A stretch of DNA of 64,000 nucleotides from Neofusicoccum parvum (taxonomy: Eukaryota > Ascomycota > Dothideomycetes > Botryosphaeriales > Botryosphaeriaceae), in the NCBI GenBank assembly GCA_020912385.1, contig CP087215.1:2046001-2110000 (forward strand), in the 5' to 3' direction. Position 1 is the first letter of the stretch, and every line of letters starts with the position of its first letter. The notes beneath the pieces are model-generated. The model saw nothing but the letters and a program-made list of their open reading frames with translations, did no database searches and was not told the DNA's origin. The position numbers and the translations under genes are program-made. Of the stretch, positions 43,720-55,707 are shown one piece after another.

Positions 43720-45417
43720 ATGGGGCTCCTCTTTCTGTTTTTCCAAGTAGCCTTCACGCTATTCCTTCAGCGTGCCCTGGCCTCTCAGCAGTTGCTCACC
43801 TCCATAACTGACGGCTGCCCCCAAGCCTGCGCCGAAATCAGCACGCTTCTCGGCGTATCCGCCCTTCACTACCCAGATAACGACCCGTCATTCGAGATCT
43901 GGGATGCCAAGCAACAGGAGGTGCGGCCCGCCTGCCGCGCGGAGCCGTCGTCGACGGCCGACGTCGCCGCCATCCTGGAGATCCTGACCGCGAACTGGTG
44001 CACCTTCGCCATGAAGGGCGGCGGTCACTCGCGCGCCGTCGATGCATCCAACTCAGTCGGCGGTGTCACGATAGACATGAACAAGTTCAACGCCGCCGAC
44101 GTGGCCGAGGACCGCGCGACGGTGCGGCTCGGGGCTGGCCTGACGCTGGGTCCGGCGTACACGGCGCTGGAGGAGTATGGGCTCACGTTTGTGGGCGGCA
44201 GGGTGGATTCGGTGGGCATCGCGGGGTACACGCTGGGCGGGGGATTCTCGAACCTGTCGCCGCAATACGGGCTGGCGGTCGACAACGTGTTCGAGTACGA
44301 GGTAGGCGACTGACGAACCGCCACGCTCTGCCGTGAATGCTGACGCCAGCCGCAGCTCGTCCTGCCCAACGCCACCGCCGTCAACGTCAGCGAAACCCAG
44401 CACCCAGACCTCTACTTCGCCCTCCGCGGCGGCGTCAACAACTTCGGCATCGTCACGCACTTCACCGTCCGCGCCGTCCCGCAGGACGAGATCCTCGTCG
44501 GCGCCAAGGTCTTCGCGCTCAACTACACCGACCGCGTCCTCGACGAGGCGTACAAGCTCACCACCGCCGGCAGCAACGACACCTACATGGCCTTCTGGAC
44601 CCGCTACGCCTACAACCAGTCCGCCGACTCGTACGATCTCTCGCTCAGCCAGGCCTACTCCGCCCCCGTGCTCGCGCCCGCCGTGTTCGCCGGCGTGAAC
44701 AGCATCCCCTACGAGTCCAGCGACCTGCGCCTCGACCGCATGAGCGCCTACGTCGCCGCGAGCGCCAGCGCCTTCGGCAACCGGTGAGAAGCAGAACCCC
44801 CCCTCCCCCTTTCTCTGCGTTAAGCGCAAACACGCTGACGGCCCCTCACAGCCACCTCTTCACGACGCTGACGTACACGCCCTCGGCCGCGCTCGACGCC
44901 CGCATCCTCGCCATCTTCGACGAGGAGCTGCAGAGCGTCAAGACCGCGACCGGCTTCGCACCGTCCGTTGTGACGCAGCCGCTGCACGCCAACGCCATCA
45001 AGGCCATGCGCCTCCGCGGCGGGAATGCCCTCGGCGTCGAGAGCGAGGCCGACGCCACGCTGACCGGTAATGCGCCCCCGCCCCCTTTTCCCCTGTCTTC
45101 TCGTCCTGCTTTTGTGACTGCGGAGACTGACGGCTGGATTAGTGTCTCTCCTGACGTTTGGCTGGAAAGACGCGGCGGATGATGAGGCTATGTACGCTTT
45201 TGCGGGTAGGTGGGCGGAGAGGTGTAGGGCGGCGGCGGGGGAGATGGGGTTGTTGAATCGGTATCGGTATATTAATTACTGCAAGGAGGATGATGATCCG
45301 TTCGCGGGGTATGAGGAGGCGAAGGCAGAGAGGTTGAGGGAGGTGCAGAAGAGCGTGGATCCGGAGGGGGTGTTCAGTGCGGCGGGGCTGTGCAGGGGGG
45401 GCTTCAAACTGAATTGA
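43720..45417 (+). CDS. Secreted FAD-linked oxidase with BBE domain
   Basis: Exons 43720-44301, 44356-44783, 44852-45066 and 45143-45417 give 499 aa. Signal peptide MGLLFLFFQVAFTLFLQRALA, then the PCMH FAD-binding fold: RPACRAEPSSTADVAAIL, FAMKGGGHSRAVDAS (the His of GGGHS is the usual covalent FAD attachment site), FVGGRVDSVGIAGYTLGGGF, LFVLP-type LVLPNATAVNVSET, LYFALRGGVNNFGIVT. The C-terminal BBE segment is YRYINYC with FAGY downstream. Members oxidise sugars, alcohols or secondary metabolites. Where bicovalent enzymes have Cys (GGRC) this one has Val, so FAD is probably held by His only. Several N-glycosylation sites (NYT, NQS, NVS). Intron joins all restore frame. Confidence 0.93.
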
Positions 45418-48400
45418 GCGAGTGATACCCTTGTCAGAGGGGACATACAGTGGAAGTCTGATAAACGTAAGGGAATTGCTGGCTTATTAGCAGTACTTGC
45501 GCAGCTGCGGCCGGGCTTGTAAAATGAGCGTACAATCAAGCTATTTAAACGTTGTCCAAGCACTGGGAACATATGCACCGGGTGGCCTGAGCCATGTAAC
45601 AGTCAGCCAATTGAGGTTTTTCAGATGTTTCTAAGCTAGCTGGAGAGAAAAGAGGTGATCGATCTCGTTCGTAAGAAGAATTTGGGTCTTATTATGTTAT
45701 TTTGCTCTCTATTCCCGCCATGCTAACGTGGGTAGATGTTGGGGTTCATAAGTAGCACTGATCTCAGGTGATTGATGGAAGGTCAAAACAATTTAGAACC
45801 TATCAGGAAGGTTATCAAGAATGAAATGAACCTTAAAATTCGTTGTCCGGATGAGTGTATACGCAGCTCTTTGTGTTGCCTTTGTTGATTCTCATCGCAA
45901 TGGGTATGGACATTGACGAGTTTGCTTACCTCTTTAGTAGCTATTTTCTGTCTATACTCATTATATCTGTCATCGTCTCAGGTCGTATTTCAAATCTTGG
46001 GGGGTACACATTAATAGGTCCCCAAAATTCTTGTGGAGCGAAAAATAATACTTCTTGTTGTCATCAGGATGCACGGAGTCAATTTACTGCACGTGTATCT
46101 ATTAGTCTGTATTGAGTATTCTACGTGCCACAGTTCAGGGGAACGAAATCTGTAATTTCTTCCCCAGAACAATACTTGCTGTATTCAACCGTTGCAATTG
46201 AACTGGGATGGCTCCGTAAAATTTTGACGTAACAGCCTGATATAAGCATCACTTCTTTCCAGAATCCTTTGATGCTATCAGTAGCTGTGGAGCTGTTCCA
46301 GTATATGGTCTCATTGCTCGCATGAGAAAACCTGCCAAGTCCAGATGCAATATGTATTGAGCTTGGGAAGCTCATCATGAAGAAACATTTCGTTTTAAGC
46401 CCGCTTGAGCGCCCAAGTCAAGTTCCATTAGCGGCTGAGTTACGTTAAATACACTTCATAATTAATTCCCTCGCCCAGTTCCTTCCCAGCCTTCGTCAAT
46501 CAAATCAACTCCCTCTCGCTTCCGCTAACCTCCAGCCTCTCCACCACCCTCGTCCACGCCCTTGCCCATCTTACCCTACTTACCATTATTTCCAAATCAA
46601 TCAGATCCACCCCGTCTCCAACTGCTCCTCCAGCCGCATCTGGAACTAAGACACCCACACAGCCGCCGCTGCCCGCACCCTCGCACAAGATACCATGGTT
46701 CCGACGACAAGTCTCGGCATGAACTGCCTGCGCTACCGCGCAACCGGCATCTATGTATACTACGCCAAAAACCCAGGCGATTGTATTATCGGGTGCCTGC
46801 TGACGGGAACGCGGGGAAGGGGGGTACGGGGACGTGGAGGTCGTGGCGGAAAGAGTGCTGGCAGCTGATTTTGCGGTCAGCGCGGCGGGGGTGGGGTGCC
46901 TGGCGGCGCTGGACGATTATGTGATGACGCGCGTGGGGTGGTAAGGAGAGAGCAATGAGTGGTGCCTGGGGCAGTGGAAAGGACAGACGTGGTAGGGGCG
47001 GCGAGTAGGGGGGTTCGGAGGAGGACGGAGGATCGGGGGGTCGTTGTATGCCACGAAGGAGGTTGGGAGCGCAGCGCCGGTGAATGGGACGGGGGTGGAG
47101 GGGTGGGAAGGTGGTGGCGATTAAGGTGGAGCAGGGCGGTTTGTGACGGTTTTGGGCGTTTCGGTTTGGCTATGCCGGGGCTGAGCGTCTTGAAGAATGC
47201 GAGAAGAGGCGTTTTGAGGATGATCCCTCGTGTCGGTAGGGCGTTCGTGTAGGGGCCTGGCTTCGTACGTAGGCTTTTACGAGTTCATTCCTCCCTCATG
47301 CGTCAGCAGTGGGAATCGCCTCTGCCGGTGCTGAGTCTGACTTTGACAAAGGAAGGAGGCAAACAGTCACACCATTTCTTCTGCCTGAACATGGTTCCAG
47401 CAAAAAGTAGCAGTTTTTTCTGCTCGTTCTCTTTGTATAGAAGTTGGCGTTCTTTGTACGCAGCCTTGACTTTGGACTCCATGTGCGTGGAGTTGTGACG
47501 AAAATGACCCTGGTCCATGTAGATGTTCAATGGCGGGTACGACGATCACCGATAGTCATTGTTCTCTGGTGGGGCGGAGATGGGCGACGACCCACCGCCT
47601 GGAAGGATCGGGTCTTCCCGTCCGTTTATGTTTACTTGAGAGAACTGTCAATCTACGTAGAAATGGCCGATAGATTGCGTAACTGATCGACCGCGTGGTT
47701 GTGCAAGGCCGTAGGGCTCCCCATCACCCCGCAGAGGATCCGTCAGATGCTCATGCAGATATTAGCTTCGCAAGATTTTCTCGTCTTGGAAAGATATGGT
47801 TGACCAATCATCATCCACCGACAGCGTGAAGGCAGATTTTGGTAAGGCGGGCTGGCGTGACTGGGCCATCAATGTTTCAGATGCGGGAGGCACAACGCGA
47901 CCTACCTACCCGATTGGGGCAACCTTGCATCAGGGCAGTAGGCTAGATGCACCGGCCTTTAGCGCTGCCGCCGAGAATGCTTGTGGCAGATCAAACGCTG
48001 TGATCTACAGAGAGAGCTGAGACTGACAGCGATCATGATGAATCACGAGTGGCTGGGCTGGCCTTGTGCGCCGTGACGCCGGAACGGTCTGGCTAAGTGG
48101 CGTCCAGACGGGTGGCTTACATCAGACGAGCTATAGATGCAACGCTGTTGGAGGCAACATGCCTCGCTATTACTAGAAATCACAGTTGCATCGTGGACTT
48201 CAGCTGAGCCCTTCAACCTTTGATGTGGGACACGGGCCATTTCCCAGAAATCAGCCCTCTCGAAAGAGCCCAACTTTGTCCAAGAGCTGCTGCAAATTAT
48301 GCAAGCTCAGGAGTCTATTGATGCACTTGCCTTGCCGCTAGAATTATGAACACTGGTACCCTCTAGTCTGTATCAGCCCTATGAAAAGGGATGTCGCGTG

Positions 48401-48919
48401 TTTCTGTCCGGAGTAGGCTAGATATCGCGGCTTACTAAACAAAAGAATCCAGTTGTGTAGCCTTGTGTTACGCTTGGCTTTTTCAGCCTTGGTCCTTGAA
48501 ATCAACAGTAAGAAGTTGCAGGACAAGCATGCGAGCTTGGAGGCGTGAGTTTTCCAGCTGAAGGTCTGATGTCGTGGAGCGAAGATAGATGCAGCGATAA
48601 CCATTGGGCAACGATTGAGCCAATGCGGTCAGTTCGTTCGTGGGCGGCCAGGATCAAGGGTCAGAATGATTCATGTCTTTCCGCAAGTCCGACTGCGGCT
48701 GAGGTTGCAAGAGCTGGTCCGTGGGTGGTACGAATCCTATCCAGACTCGTGGGGTGTGTTCGTGCCCCCGGGCTGCGCCGCAGAGCCCCACCGCCGTCCT
48801 CTCAGACCGCAATCCGATAGGGCATGCTGGATGGCAACATTCCCCGCACCGGACATTAATAAACCCAAGGCAGTGCCCCTATTCCTTGCTAGATCGAGAA
48901 GTGGGCAGTCGCCTTGAAA
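45418..48919. other. 3.5-kb interval without a supported gene
   Basis: 45.4-46.4 kb is AT-rich with no coding sense. 46.55-47.25 kb turns abruptly GC/G-rich and contains coding-looking scraps on +: TGIYVYYAKNPGDCIIGC near 46752-46805 and, in another frame, VAERVLAADFAVSAAGVG ending at a TAA at 46942. They do not join into one protein and may be a decayed gene of unknown family. 47.3-48.9 kb shows only short frames. Confidence 0.35.
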
Positions 48920-50238
48920 ATGAGTTTTACAACCCCCCGGCAAGAGAATCAAGCACCACGCGCCCCAAGAAAATGGACCTCCGAAGAGGACAAGAAGCTA
49001 CTTCGCGAAGTTGAGCTGCAGTGTAAGTCGTGGGCACTGGGCCCCTGATGTTCTACCCGATATTGACTGCTCTGCCTATAGCCAACGCAGGAACCCCCTC
49101 TAATTGGAAGAGGGTGGCTGCAAAAATCCCTGGTCGCACAAATAAAGACTGCCGGAAGCGTTGGAACAAGGTTCGGACATGCATCAACAAAGGGCCTTGG
49201 GACAAGTCTGAAGATGAGCGTTTAAGAGAAGCGATCAGGAAACACGGTCTCAGGTAACCCGTTCCACGACAAGCTGCCTGAGGGAGAGTCTAACAACGGC
49301 CAAGGTGGATAGACGTGTCTCGAGAAGTCGGATCGCGTAACTCAGACCAGTGCGCTAAGAGATGGCACTATGCAATCGACCCGTCGGTGGACAGAAGTTT
49401 GTGGCGTCCTGAGGAAGATTCACTCTTGGTTGCCGCCGTTGCTCAACTTGGACAAGCATGGAGTGCTATTTCAGAGCAGTTCTTTCCGAAACGAGCCACA
49501 ACAGACATCAAAAACCGGTAAGTGTGTTGCTTTGCCAAGCATCTTGCAATTGAGAGGCAAATCTGATGATTCAGATACGTTATTATCACTCGCCATGCAC
49601 GGAAAGCCCGGGACAGATCATCAAAAATTCGTCAGAATTCCCCATACTCCGTGGTGAATTCCGATCCAGAGCTTGAGGATGACCAGGACGACTCATTGCT
49701 TTCCAGCGAACTGAGCACCCCGTCCAGTTTGCCCAGCGCACCCACTCCAGAAATATACGATATCATCCAAGAAAGTGGAAACGCCTGGATGGCTGGCACA
49801 GGCTTCGGGCGGCAACAGTTCGCCCCTCTGGACAACTTCAACTGGAGTGATCCCCAGATCTACGGATGGTATGACAGCGGCATGAGCGTGGACGCCAACT
49901 GCCACATGTATGGTACACCGGACAAAGCCCCAACAGGGTGGGATACCTCTGGATACTCCCACATCTACCCAGCTCTCCAGGAATCTAGTCTCAATGAGCC
50001 CTCAAGCTCATCCCTCCTGCCTCAAAAGTTCATGGGAAGCCCATCAGTCCCAAAGAGAGAGCAGTCTGAGACACGAACGGGGATCAAAGCAGCGGAGGCG
50101 ACAGTACGTGGGATCGACTCAGTACATCGCTCTAAGGTCAAGATTATCGTGGATGATGTTGAGTCGTCTTCCTTGAGCGCGATTGTGAGTGTTCTTTTGG
50201 AAAAAAATGTGACCTTTCGGGTGGAAGGGGCTTTGTAG
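48920..50238 (+). CDS. Three-repeat Myb-like DNA-binding protein
   Basis: Exons 48920-49022, 49082-49253, 49305-49517 and 49575-50238 give 383 aa. Three SANT/Myb repeats are seen: about 17-66 (RKWTSEEDKKLL...NWKRVAAKIPGRTNKDCRKR), 70-115 (KGPWDKSEDERLREAI...WIDVSREVGSRNSDQCAKRW) and 121-168 (RSLWRPEEDSLLVAAV...WSAISEQFFPKRATTDIKNR), each with the regular Trp positions. After these comes an acidic Ser/Asp region (PELEDDQDDSLLSSE) and a Pro/Ser/Gly/Tyr-rich tail, with a short ordered end KVKIIVDDV plus SLSAIVSVLLEKNV that may be a small dimerisation element. The nuclear role (transcription regulator) is inferred from the repeats. All three introns lie within the Myb region and are 51-59 nt. Start ATG is the first in frame. 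Confidence 0.9.
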
Positions 50239-50927
50239 TCAGTGCAAATGTTAGTCTAATTCAACTTCAGCATTTGGTCGGAAAGTGCCATCCCAAACAG
50301 TCAACCTCACACATCCATTCGGCCCCTTTTTTCAAAGCCGATCATGATCATAGCACTGCCTGCCAAACAAAATGGTGGCGCTTTTCGTAGGCCAAACAAA
50401 CGGAGAAGTGACAGGGATCCGTTGTTGGGTGTGGGTCTCACCGCTCGCGTAGGCTGCGACTGTGGCACAGTTGCGGCGAAGGCAAGCAAAACCCCCGATT
50501 GATCTATGGTCCACCACCCTTGACTACACGTATGCTTCGCTTGTAGTTTTCGATGGGGTTCTCCCCGGTTAGCAAATCACGAGCATCGGATCACGATACC
50601 CTGCGTCCTCCGAGACAAGCGATCCTTCACGGATCATCCCAGCTCATCATTGCTGCCTAAGCTAGCGCATGACTGTGGAGGCATAAGGGTTGCGCCGGCC
50701 TACAGACCAATGAAAATCCTAAAGCAGTGCGGCTCGTTCATCACCCCGAGTGCCGCTCAACTGCCTTTACCGACCTCTCGTCCGAGATACACTCCAAAAG
50801 TATCAAAGCCCGTCAGAAATACCCACAGACTACAAGAGAGTGTTCCAAAGGTCCAATGCCGTCTTTCTGACCGTAATCGTAAAGCTGAGCTCACCGAACT
50901 ATCTTACTGACTTCTGAACCTTCACAG
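50239..50927. other. Intergenic, no gene seen
   Basis: No coding motif. The end (TGACTTCTGAACCTTCACAG) looks like an intron 3' end leading into the relic listed next. Confidence 0.35.
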
Positions 50928-51308
50928 ACGATTACCAAAAACACAGCTAACCTGAATCGGTCTACTATCCCGCTTACGGGCGAAGGCTTCCACATATCAG
51001 CAGTTGACAACGGGATAGTATCTCCGCAATACTTCCCGACAAAACCCCTGCCCCTTTCAACAACCACATCATCACTGAAAGTTGTCTCAGCTGAAACTAC
51101 TCTCCTCAGTCCACCTCCATTACCCCTCCCCTACACACCTTCCAGCCCACTTCGAACACAGTCGCCCCATCCGCCGGCACCACTACTCTCCAAACCGTTC
51201 CTCTTGGTGCCTTAACATTTTCCGCCCACCTCCACCGTCTCTACCGGCGTCGCCACGCTCCTCATCTCCGAGAACCCTGGGTACACAGTGGATATAAACG
51301 GGACTTAA
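50928..51308 (+). pseudogene. Probable remnant of a Thr/Ser/Pro-rich wall-type protein
   Basis: A frame without ATG opens after a branch-site/CACAG acceptor and reads ITKNTANLNRSTIPLTGEGF, then SAVDNGIVSPQYFPTKPLPL. At about 51152 sense moves to another frame (SNTVAPSAGTTTLQTVPLGA) and then returns to the first (STVSTGVATLLISENPGYTV), ending at TAA 51306-51308; the first frame has a TAA in between. The Val/Thr/Gly-rich style is like repeat regions of fungal GPI or serine-rich wall proteins. Frameshifts and stop make a living gene unlikely. Family assignment is a guess. Confidence 0.3.
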
Positions 51309-51677
51309 GAACGGAGTATTGGATGTACCACTGAGTCATTCCGAATGCATCGTCGGTCCATAGTCCACTTATCATCAAGTTTGATACAAAACATTGCTTG
51401 CTCAAGGCTGAAGCTGCGTGGCTTATTAGTCAGTGACAGTATGGTGTATTGAAGCTACTGTCCAACAGAGACGATTCTGTAATTTTCAGCCGTCTGGACG
51501 TACTCCCTCTATGTGAGCACATAGAGAAGAGCATGTTAAGGCCATCTGCATGGACTACAAGCATGTGGCGCTTAGTCCTGTCTTCAATGAACGGGTCTAT
51601 TCACTTTGCAATGCCATTTGTTATTGTAGATTTTGATGGTGGGTTGCAGGATCGTCGTGTTTATTAGTTCAGACCTC
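51309..51677. other. Intergenic, no gene seen
   Basis: 3' flank of the alpha/beta hydrolase gene; AT-rich, nothing recognised. Confidence 0.5.
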
Positions 51678-52928
51678 CTAAAGTCCTTCAAGCCACTCGA
51701 CGATCGTCGACAACATAGATCCCTTCACGTTCACCCCAGCAGTCGAGTCCACCACAGCTCCTGTATGCCCCTCTCCGGGAGACCTCACTAACAGCACATC
51801 GGAACTCTTTCCGCCCTCATCCCCAAGCTCGCCCCCCTCTCCCTTCTCGCTCGCCCCAATCATCCCAGCCCAAGCCACAATGTCATCCAACATAATCTCC
51901 TCCTCTCCCACCGTCACAATCGCCCTCTCCACCACCCTCCCCTCCCCACGAAACACCCCCTCCCAAAACCCCTCCACCCCCCCACCCCCAGGCGCCTCCC
52001 CCCCAACCAAATCCGCCCACACCTCCCGACTCGGCCCCCACGCCTCCCTCGCCGCCACCATCGCCTCCACCGTAACCCCATCCCACCGCGCATTCCGCCC
52101 GTAACTCCCGCCCTCAAACCGCATGCCCACCCACGGGCTCACCAGCACCGCGGCCCGCAGCCTTCCCGCCACCGCCACCGGCTCCGCGCCCGGCCGCGCG
52201 GCGCGCAGGTGCGCGAGCAGCCCGGCCGCGAGGTTGCCGCCCGCCGAGTCGCCCGCCAGCACGACGTCGGCGGGCGCGTAGCCGCCGCCGGTGGGGGAGA
52301 GTAGGTGCCGCAGCGCTGCGGCGGCTTGGATTAGCTGCCCTGGGTGTCGTAGTGCCGGCGCTAGGCCGTACTCGAGCACGGCGACGGCGCGGGCCCGGCA
52401 GGCGGTGGCGAGGCGCAGCGCGAAGGGGAGGTGGGCGGCGGCGAAGAGCGGGGCGGTGTAGCCGCCGCCGTGAAGGTAGAGGAGGAGCGAGGGTCCTGGC
52501 GTGCGGGTGGAGTCCGTGGTCGGTGGTGGGGTGGGCGTGAGGATGTGTAGGGTTGCTGGGGGGACGGCGTGGTTCGAGGTGGGGATCGGGATCGGGGTGG
52601 AGCGGAGCGGGATGTTTTTGGCGGCGCAGTAGTCGCGGATGGCGGCGCCGGTGGAGGGCGTGGGGGAGGCGTATTGCGAAGTTATAGGGATGATGGTGGT
52701 CATGCTGGCGCGGGTGAAGGCGACAGTGAGGGTGCGGGCGAGGGGGCGTGAGGGACGGCGGGAGAGGAGTGTTGCGAGGATGTATTTGATGGCGCGGAGG
52801 ACTAGGTGGATCGTTTAGAAGAGAGCGAGAAAAGATGTTCCAGATGGAGTGGCCTTACTGAGAATCGGTATAAGTGCGAAAAGCTTTAGTTTTGCACCGA
52901 CGGTAAGGTTTGGTTTGGACTCGCTCAT
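51678..52928 (-). CDS. Alpha/beta hydrolase, hormone-sensitive-lipase type
   Basis: Exons 52928-52859 and 52801-51678 (57-nt intron) give 397 aa. The oxyanion-hole motif HGGG in LLLYLHGGGYTAPLF and the nucleophile elbow GDSAGG in VVLAGDSAGGNLAAGL identify the HSL/bacterial-esterase family. The catalytic Asp is likely in the EEEIMLDD area and the His in PGEGHTGAV. Exon 1 codes MSESKPNLTVGAKLKLFALI and exon 2 begins LRAIKYILATLLSRRPSRPL, an N-terminal hydrophobic/basic cap typical of fungal members, possibly a membrane-contacting segment. A start at the internal ATG 52703 would lose this cap. Substrate unknown; such enzymes hydrolyse short esters, some in secondary metabolism. The upstream region shares CGGATA words with the MFS gene promoter. 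Confidence 0.88.
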
Positions 52929-53327
52929 GGTGATCGAGCTGCGGACGGAATCCAGCCGTAATTGCAAGATCAGACTCGGGCTGCAAATGATGGAAAACAA
53001 CGAATTTCGCTCTGGAGATCCATCGGCGGGATGCAATCATTTTATAGGCGTCCACGTCGAATTCGGATACAATACGGATATGGTCGTTTCCGGATCGGAT
53101 ACGACTGCTCCCGAACCAAGAAGCCTCGCAACGTTTTCCTTTCTGGGTTCATTCGAGAGCGTATTCTTATCGTGGTTGAAATGCGGTGAGAACAAATGTA
53201 GTTGAGGTAAGTAACAAGGCACTCAGTGGACCACCGGGGTCGTATAACGGAGTACGCCTGGAGCCGAGAGGATCAACTACTGGTGTAAGAAAGAAAGCGG
53301 GTATATTAGATAAATATCTCTTGCACC
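52929..53327. other. Intergenic with CGGATA words
   Basis: Region between the UPF0658 stop and the hydrolase start. Contains ATTCGGATAC (53061-53070), AATACGGATA (53071-53080) and CGGATCGGATAC (53091-53102), listed below. Confidence 0.5.
53061..53102. promoter_or_regulatory. Cluster of CGGATA words upstream of the hydrolase gene
   Basis: Four CGGAT(A) words in 42 bases, 130-175 bp before the hydrolase ATG. Two of the 10-mers, ATTCGGATAC and AATACGGATA, occur identically upstream of the MFS gene at 21853-21862 and 21756-21765. A shared Zn2Cys6-type operator is possible; unproven. Confidence 0.35.
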
Positions 53328-54525
53328 TCAGTCGAGGGTAAACCGTTTGGACTTCAGCATGTCCGTGGACCCGTTCGTGCGCAGGATGACGTCAAGACGA
53401 TACGAATCCTCGTCCTGAAGCTTTTGGAGGCCCTCTTGCCTCTCGAAAATCGGCTTCAACCCGTGCTTGAAGTTGATCGTGCACTTGATTGCCGTGCAAA
53501 GCGTCGCAAATACAAAACAGAAGGCCACCATTGCAAACAGGACCATTTCGTCCTTGAGCAAAGTCTGCGCGCGGGCGCCGGAGCCGAACATGGCCGCTAT
53601 CCGGCTGAAGAGGTACGCGGAAGCTGCGCAGAAAAGGATCTGCTCGGCGTGTTAGCTGACGAAGGGCTCGGAAAGGGGCATCCTCACAATGACAAATGCC
53701 ATGCCGACGTAGATTTCCTTGCGAACGCACCAAACTGCCAGGGAAATCTGCAGCAGCGCGGCCGGTATCAGGGCCATGACAATGCCGAATTCGGGCATCG
53801 CATAGTGCACGTTGATGACGCCATACAACACCAGGAAGGCGATGAAAAAGTAGACGCCGAGTTTCATCAACACCAGGAAAACCTGCGCGTGTCAGCAGGC
53901 CCAAGGCAGGAGAGGAGCTGTCGTACCTGGTATGCGAGGTAGCGGCTTCTGAGGTCCACATTGGCACTGACGTGCTTGTAGATCTCCCATGCAAAGTCGC
54001 GGTGTAGCCTGTAAGCGAATCCACACATGCTTAGGGTGCTGACTCCAACCCAGGCGGTAGACGTGATAAGCGCGGGCTTGACCACGGGCCAATAGCTGTA
54101 GCTGCTGTCGACGAGCGGCTCGGCGCCGACGCCAGCGTCGGCACCAGTCAGCATTTCGGTGGCCGTGTCGCTCGTCTGCTCGTAGCGCATGGCATTGACG
54201 GCGAACAAGCAGCCATTGCAGATGCACAGCGCAAACAGCTGGAGGTTGTTCTTCGCGCTTACGGCCTCGGTCGACAGGAGCAGCTGCCACCAGCAGCCGA
54301 ACACGAAGAGCCCGACGTTAAGCGGGATTGTGTATGCTCTGGTAATCTCGTAGGCCTGTGGATTCACCCAGTGTTGATAGCGGACGAGCATGAAGCTGGT
54401 TGAGGTCAGCGTGCGGCCGCCATTGCCCCCTGGCAAACTTACACTTCCAGGATGGTGATCACGGCCGCCTGTATCGCGACAGTCCCGAGGAACCCACATT
54501 CCCACAGCGATCGCGGCTTGTACAT
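53328..54525 (-). CDS. UPF0658 Golgi-type multi-pass membrane protein
   Basis: Exons 54525-54443, 54395-53927, 53882-53688 and 53639-53328 give 352 aa. About eight hydrophobic segments are seen, including AYTIPLNVGLFVFGCWWQLL, NNLQLFALCICNGCLF, a segment ending in GVSTLSMCGFAYRL, LMKLGVYFFIAFLVLYGVIN and FAMVAFCFVFATLC. The pattern (EITRAYTIPLNVGLFVFG, then NNLQ-x-x-ALC-x-x-N) matches UPF0658 proteins, described as Golgi apparatus membrane proteins in fission yeast; their role is unknown. Tail ends with charged residues KRFTLD. Introns are 44-48 nt, at the short end for this window. The start in exon 1 (MYKPRSLWECGF) gives an N-terminal TM split by intron 1. Confidence 0.87.
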
Positions 54526-55338
54526 GGTGTGGTGAGTGATCCCCTTGGGTTTGCGAGTGCAGGATACTTCAGGGCCTGGAACAAAGGGATAGAAAATCCC
54601 GTGCACAGCCCTACCGGTGGAGGGCCTTTAATGATCTGGTTATAATTAGAGTGGTACGCAGCCCCGGTGCCAATCAGGGACAGTCCGCATGTGGGGCGGT
54701 ATACGAATGTGGCGTTACTGACAGGCTGACGCGGCACCGACCTGCCGAGCTACCCCTAAATCCGTACTTCTCATTACCTCTCACGGCCCCCTACAAATTG
54801 AACGGCACGACGCTCCGAACGCACGCGAAAATAGATCTACCTAAATCTCCAACTGACCGCACAGTGCCGTCCGCTGACCGTGGCCAGTTGCCTTCGTCGG
54901 GTGTGTTTCCTGTGTAACACGGCGAGCGATGCAAGCTAGCAACCCCGAAATCCTCTGACGAGCTTAGTCCTCCGAGCTGCGGTCCAGATGTTTCAAGCAA
55001 GTACGCGAGGATAGCTCTGCCTTCCAAGACAATGGAAATCCTGCCATGGAGCATTCAAATTCCCGAGAATGCGAATGTGATCGATACAACCGGCAAGTAT
55101 TCGTAATCGATTCTTTGTCTGCACCAATGATATGTGCCTCGTTTGCGCTCCAACAAAAGCACAGCTTACGTGCAAGTTCTAGAACTATTCTCTTCACGCT
55201 GATCTTCACCAAGCACGACACTACCTTTCTCTGTTCGGCGATCAAGCCCCTTCGGAAATTGCGTTCGTAGTATACGATTTTGCGCTTTGGCCTCACCTCA
55301 GCCAAGCACAAGCTTTACGATCTCCTTCCAGTTGTATC
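54526..55338. other. Intergenic, no gene seen
   Basis: Upstream of the UPF0658 gene; no motif recognised. Confidence 0.5.
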
Positions 55339-55707
55339 ATGGCGCCGTTTGAGTCCGCTGCGCAGTATCCTGCCACCAAGGTCGGCGCTGAGGATTTTCG
55401 CGATGACGTGCATCGCTTCAACGAGCGGCTGAAGTCCACTGAGAGTTCGCCGAATCTCGACAACTTCATCCAGATCATCACAAGCCATGACCGCCTCCAT
55501 ATTCCCGCGATCGGCTTCTATCCGGATTTGCGGCAGCGCACGGTTGCGATCCCCGCGCCGAACTCCGACCAGGAGGCTATCTTGATCTACTTCCCTGCAT
55601 ATCGTCATCAACTATGCTCTGATTGGCGTTATCATTTTAGGCATCATACAATCAGCAATCGGTACAGGGCATGGAGTGTGCTCGTTCAGGAGGTTCTACA
55701 CTCTTGA
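55339..55707 (+). CDS. Hypothetical protein, possibly broken or spliced
   Basis: A 122-aa frame starts at ATG 55339 (context ATCATGGCG) with even, globular composition (MAPFESAAQYPATKVGAEDF, later FIQIITSHDRLHIPAIGFYP). After about residue 85 the frame loses sense, while a second frame after TTTTAG (55641) continues GSTLLKVLGKSFHHEKWDS and ends EGYGSGDYTLEAESWMEEL at 55883. An intron ending at 55640 is likely, but no good GT donor in the right phase was found, and a third frame there codes a hydrophobic stretch (INYALIGVIILGII). It may be a real two-exon gene (55339-55883) or a decaying one. No family recognised. Confidence 0.3.
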   Translation: MAPFESAAQYPATKVGAEDFRDDVHRFNERLKSTESSPNLDNFIQIITSHDRLHIPAIGFYPDLRQRTVAIPAPNSDQEAILIYFPAYRHQLCSDWRYHFRHHTISNRYRAWSVLVQEVLHS

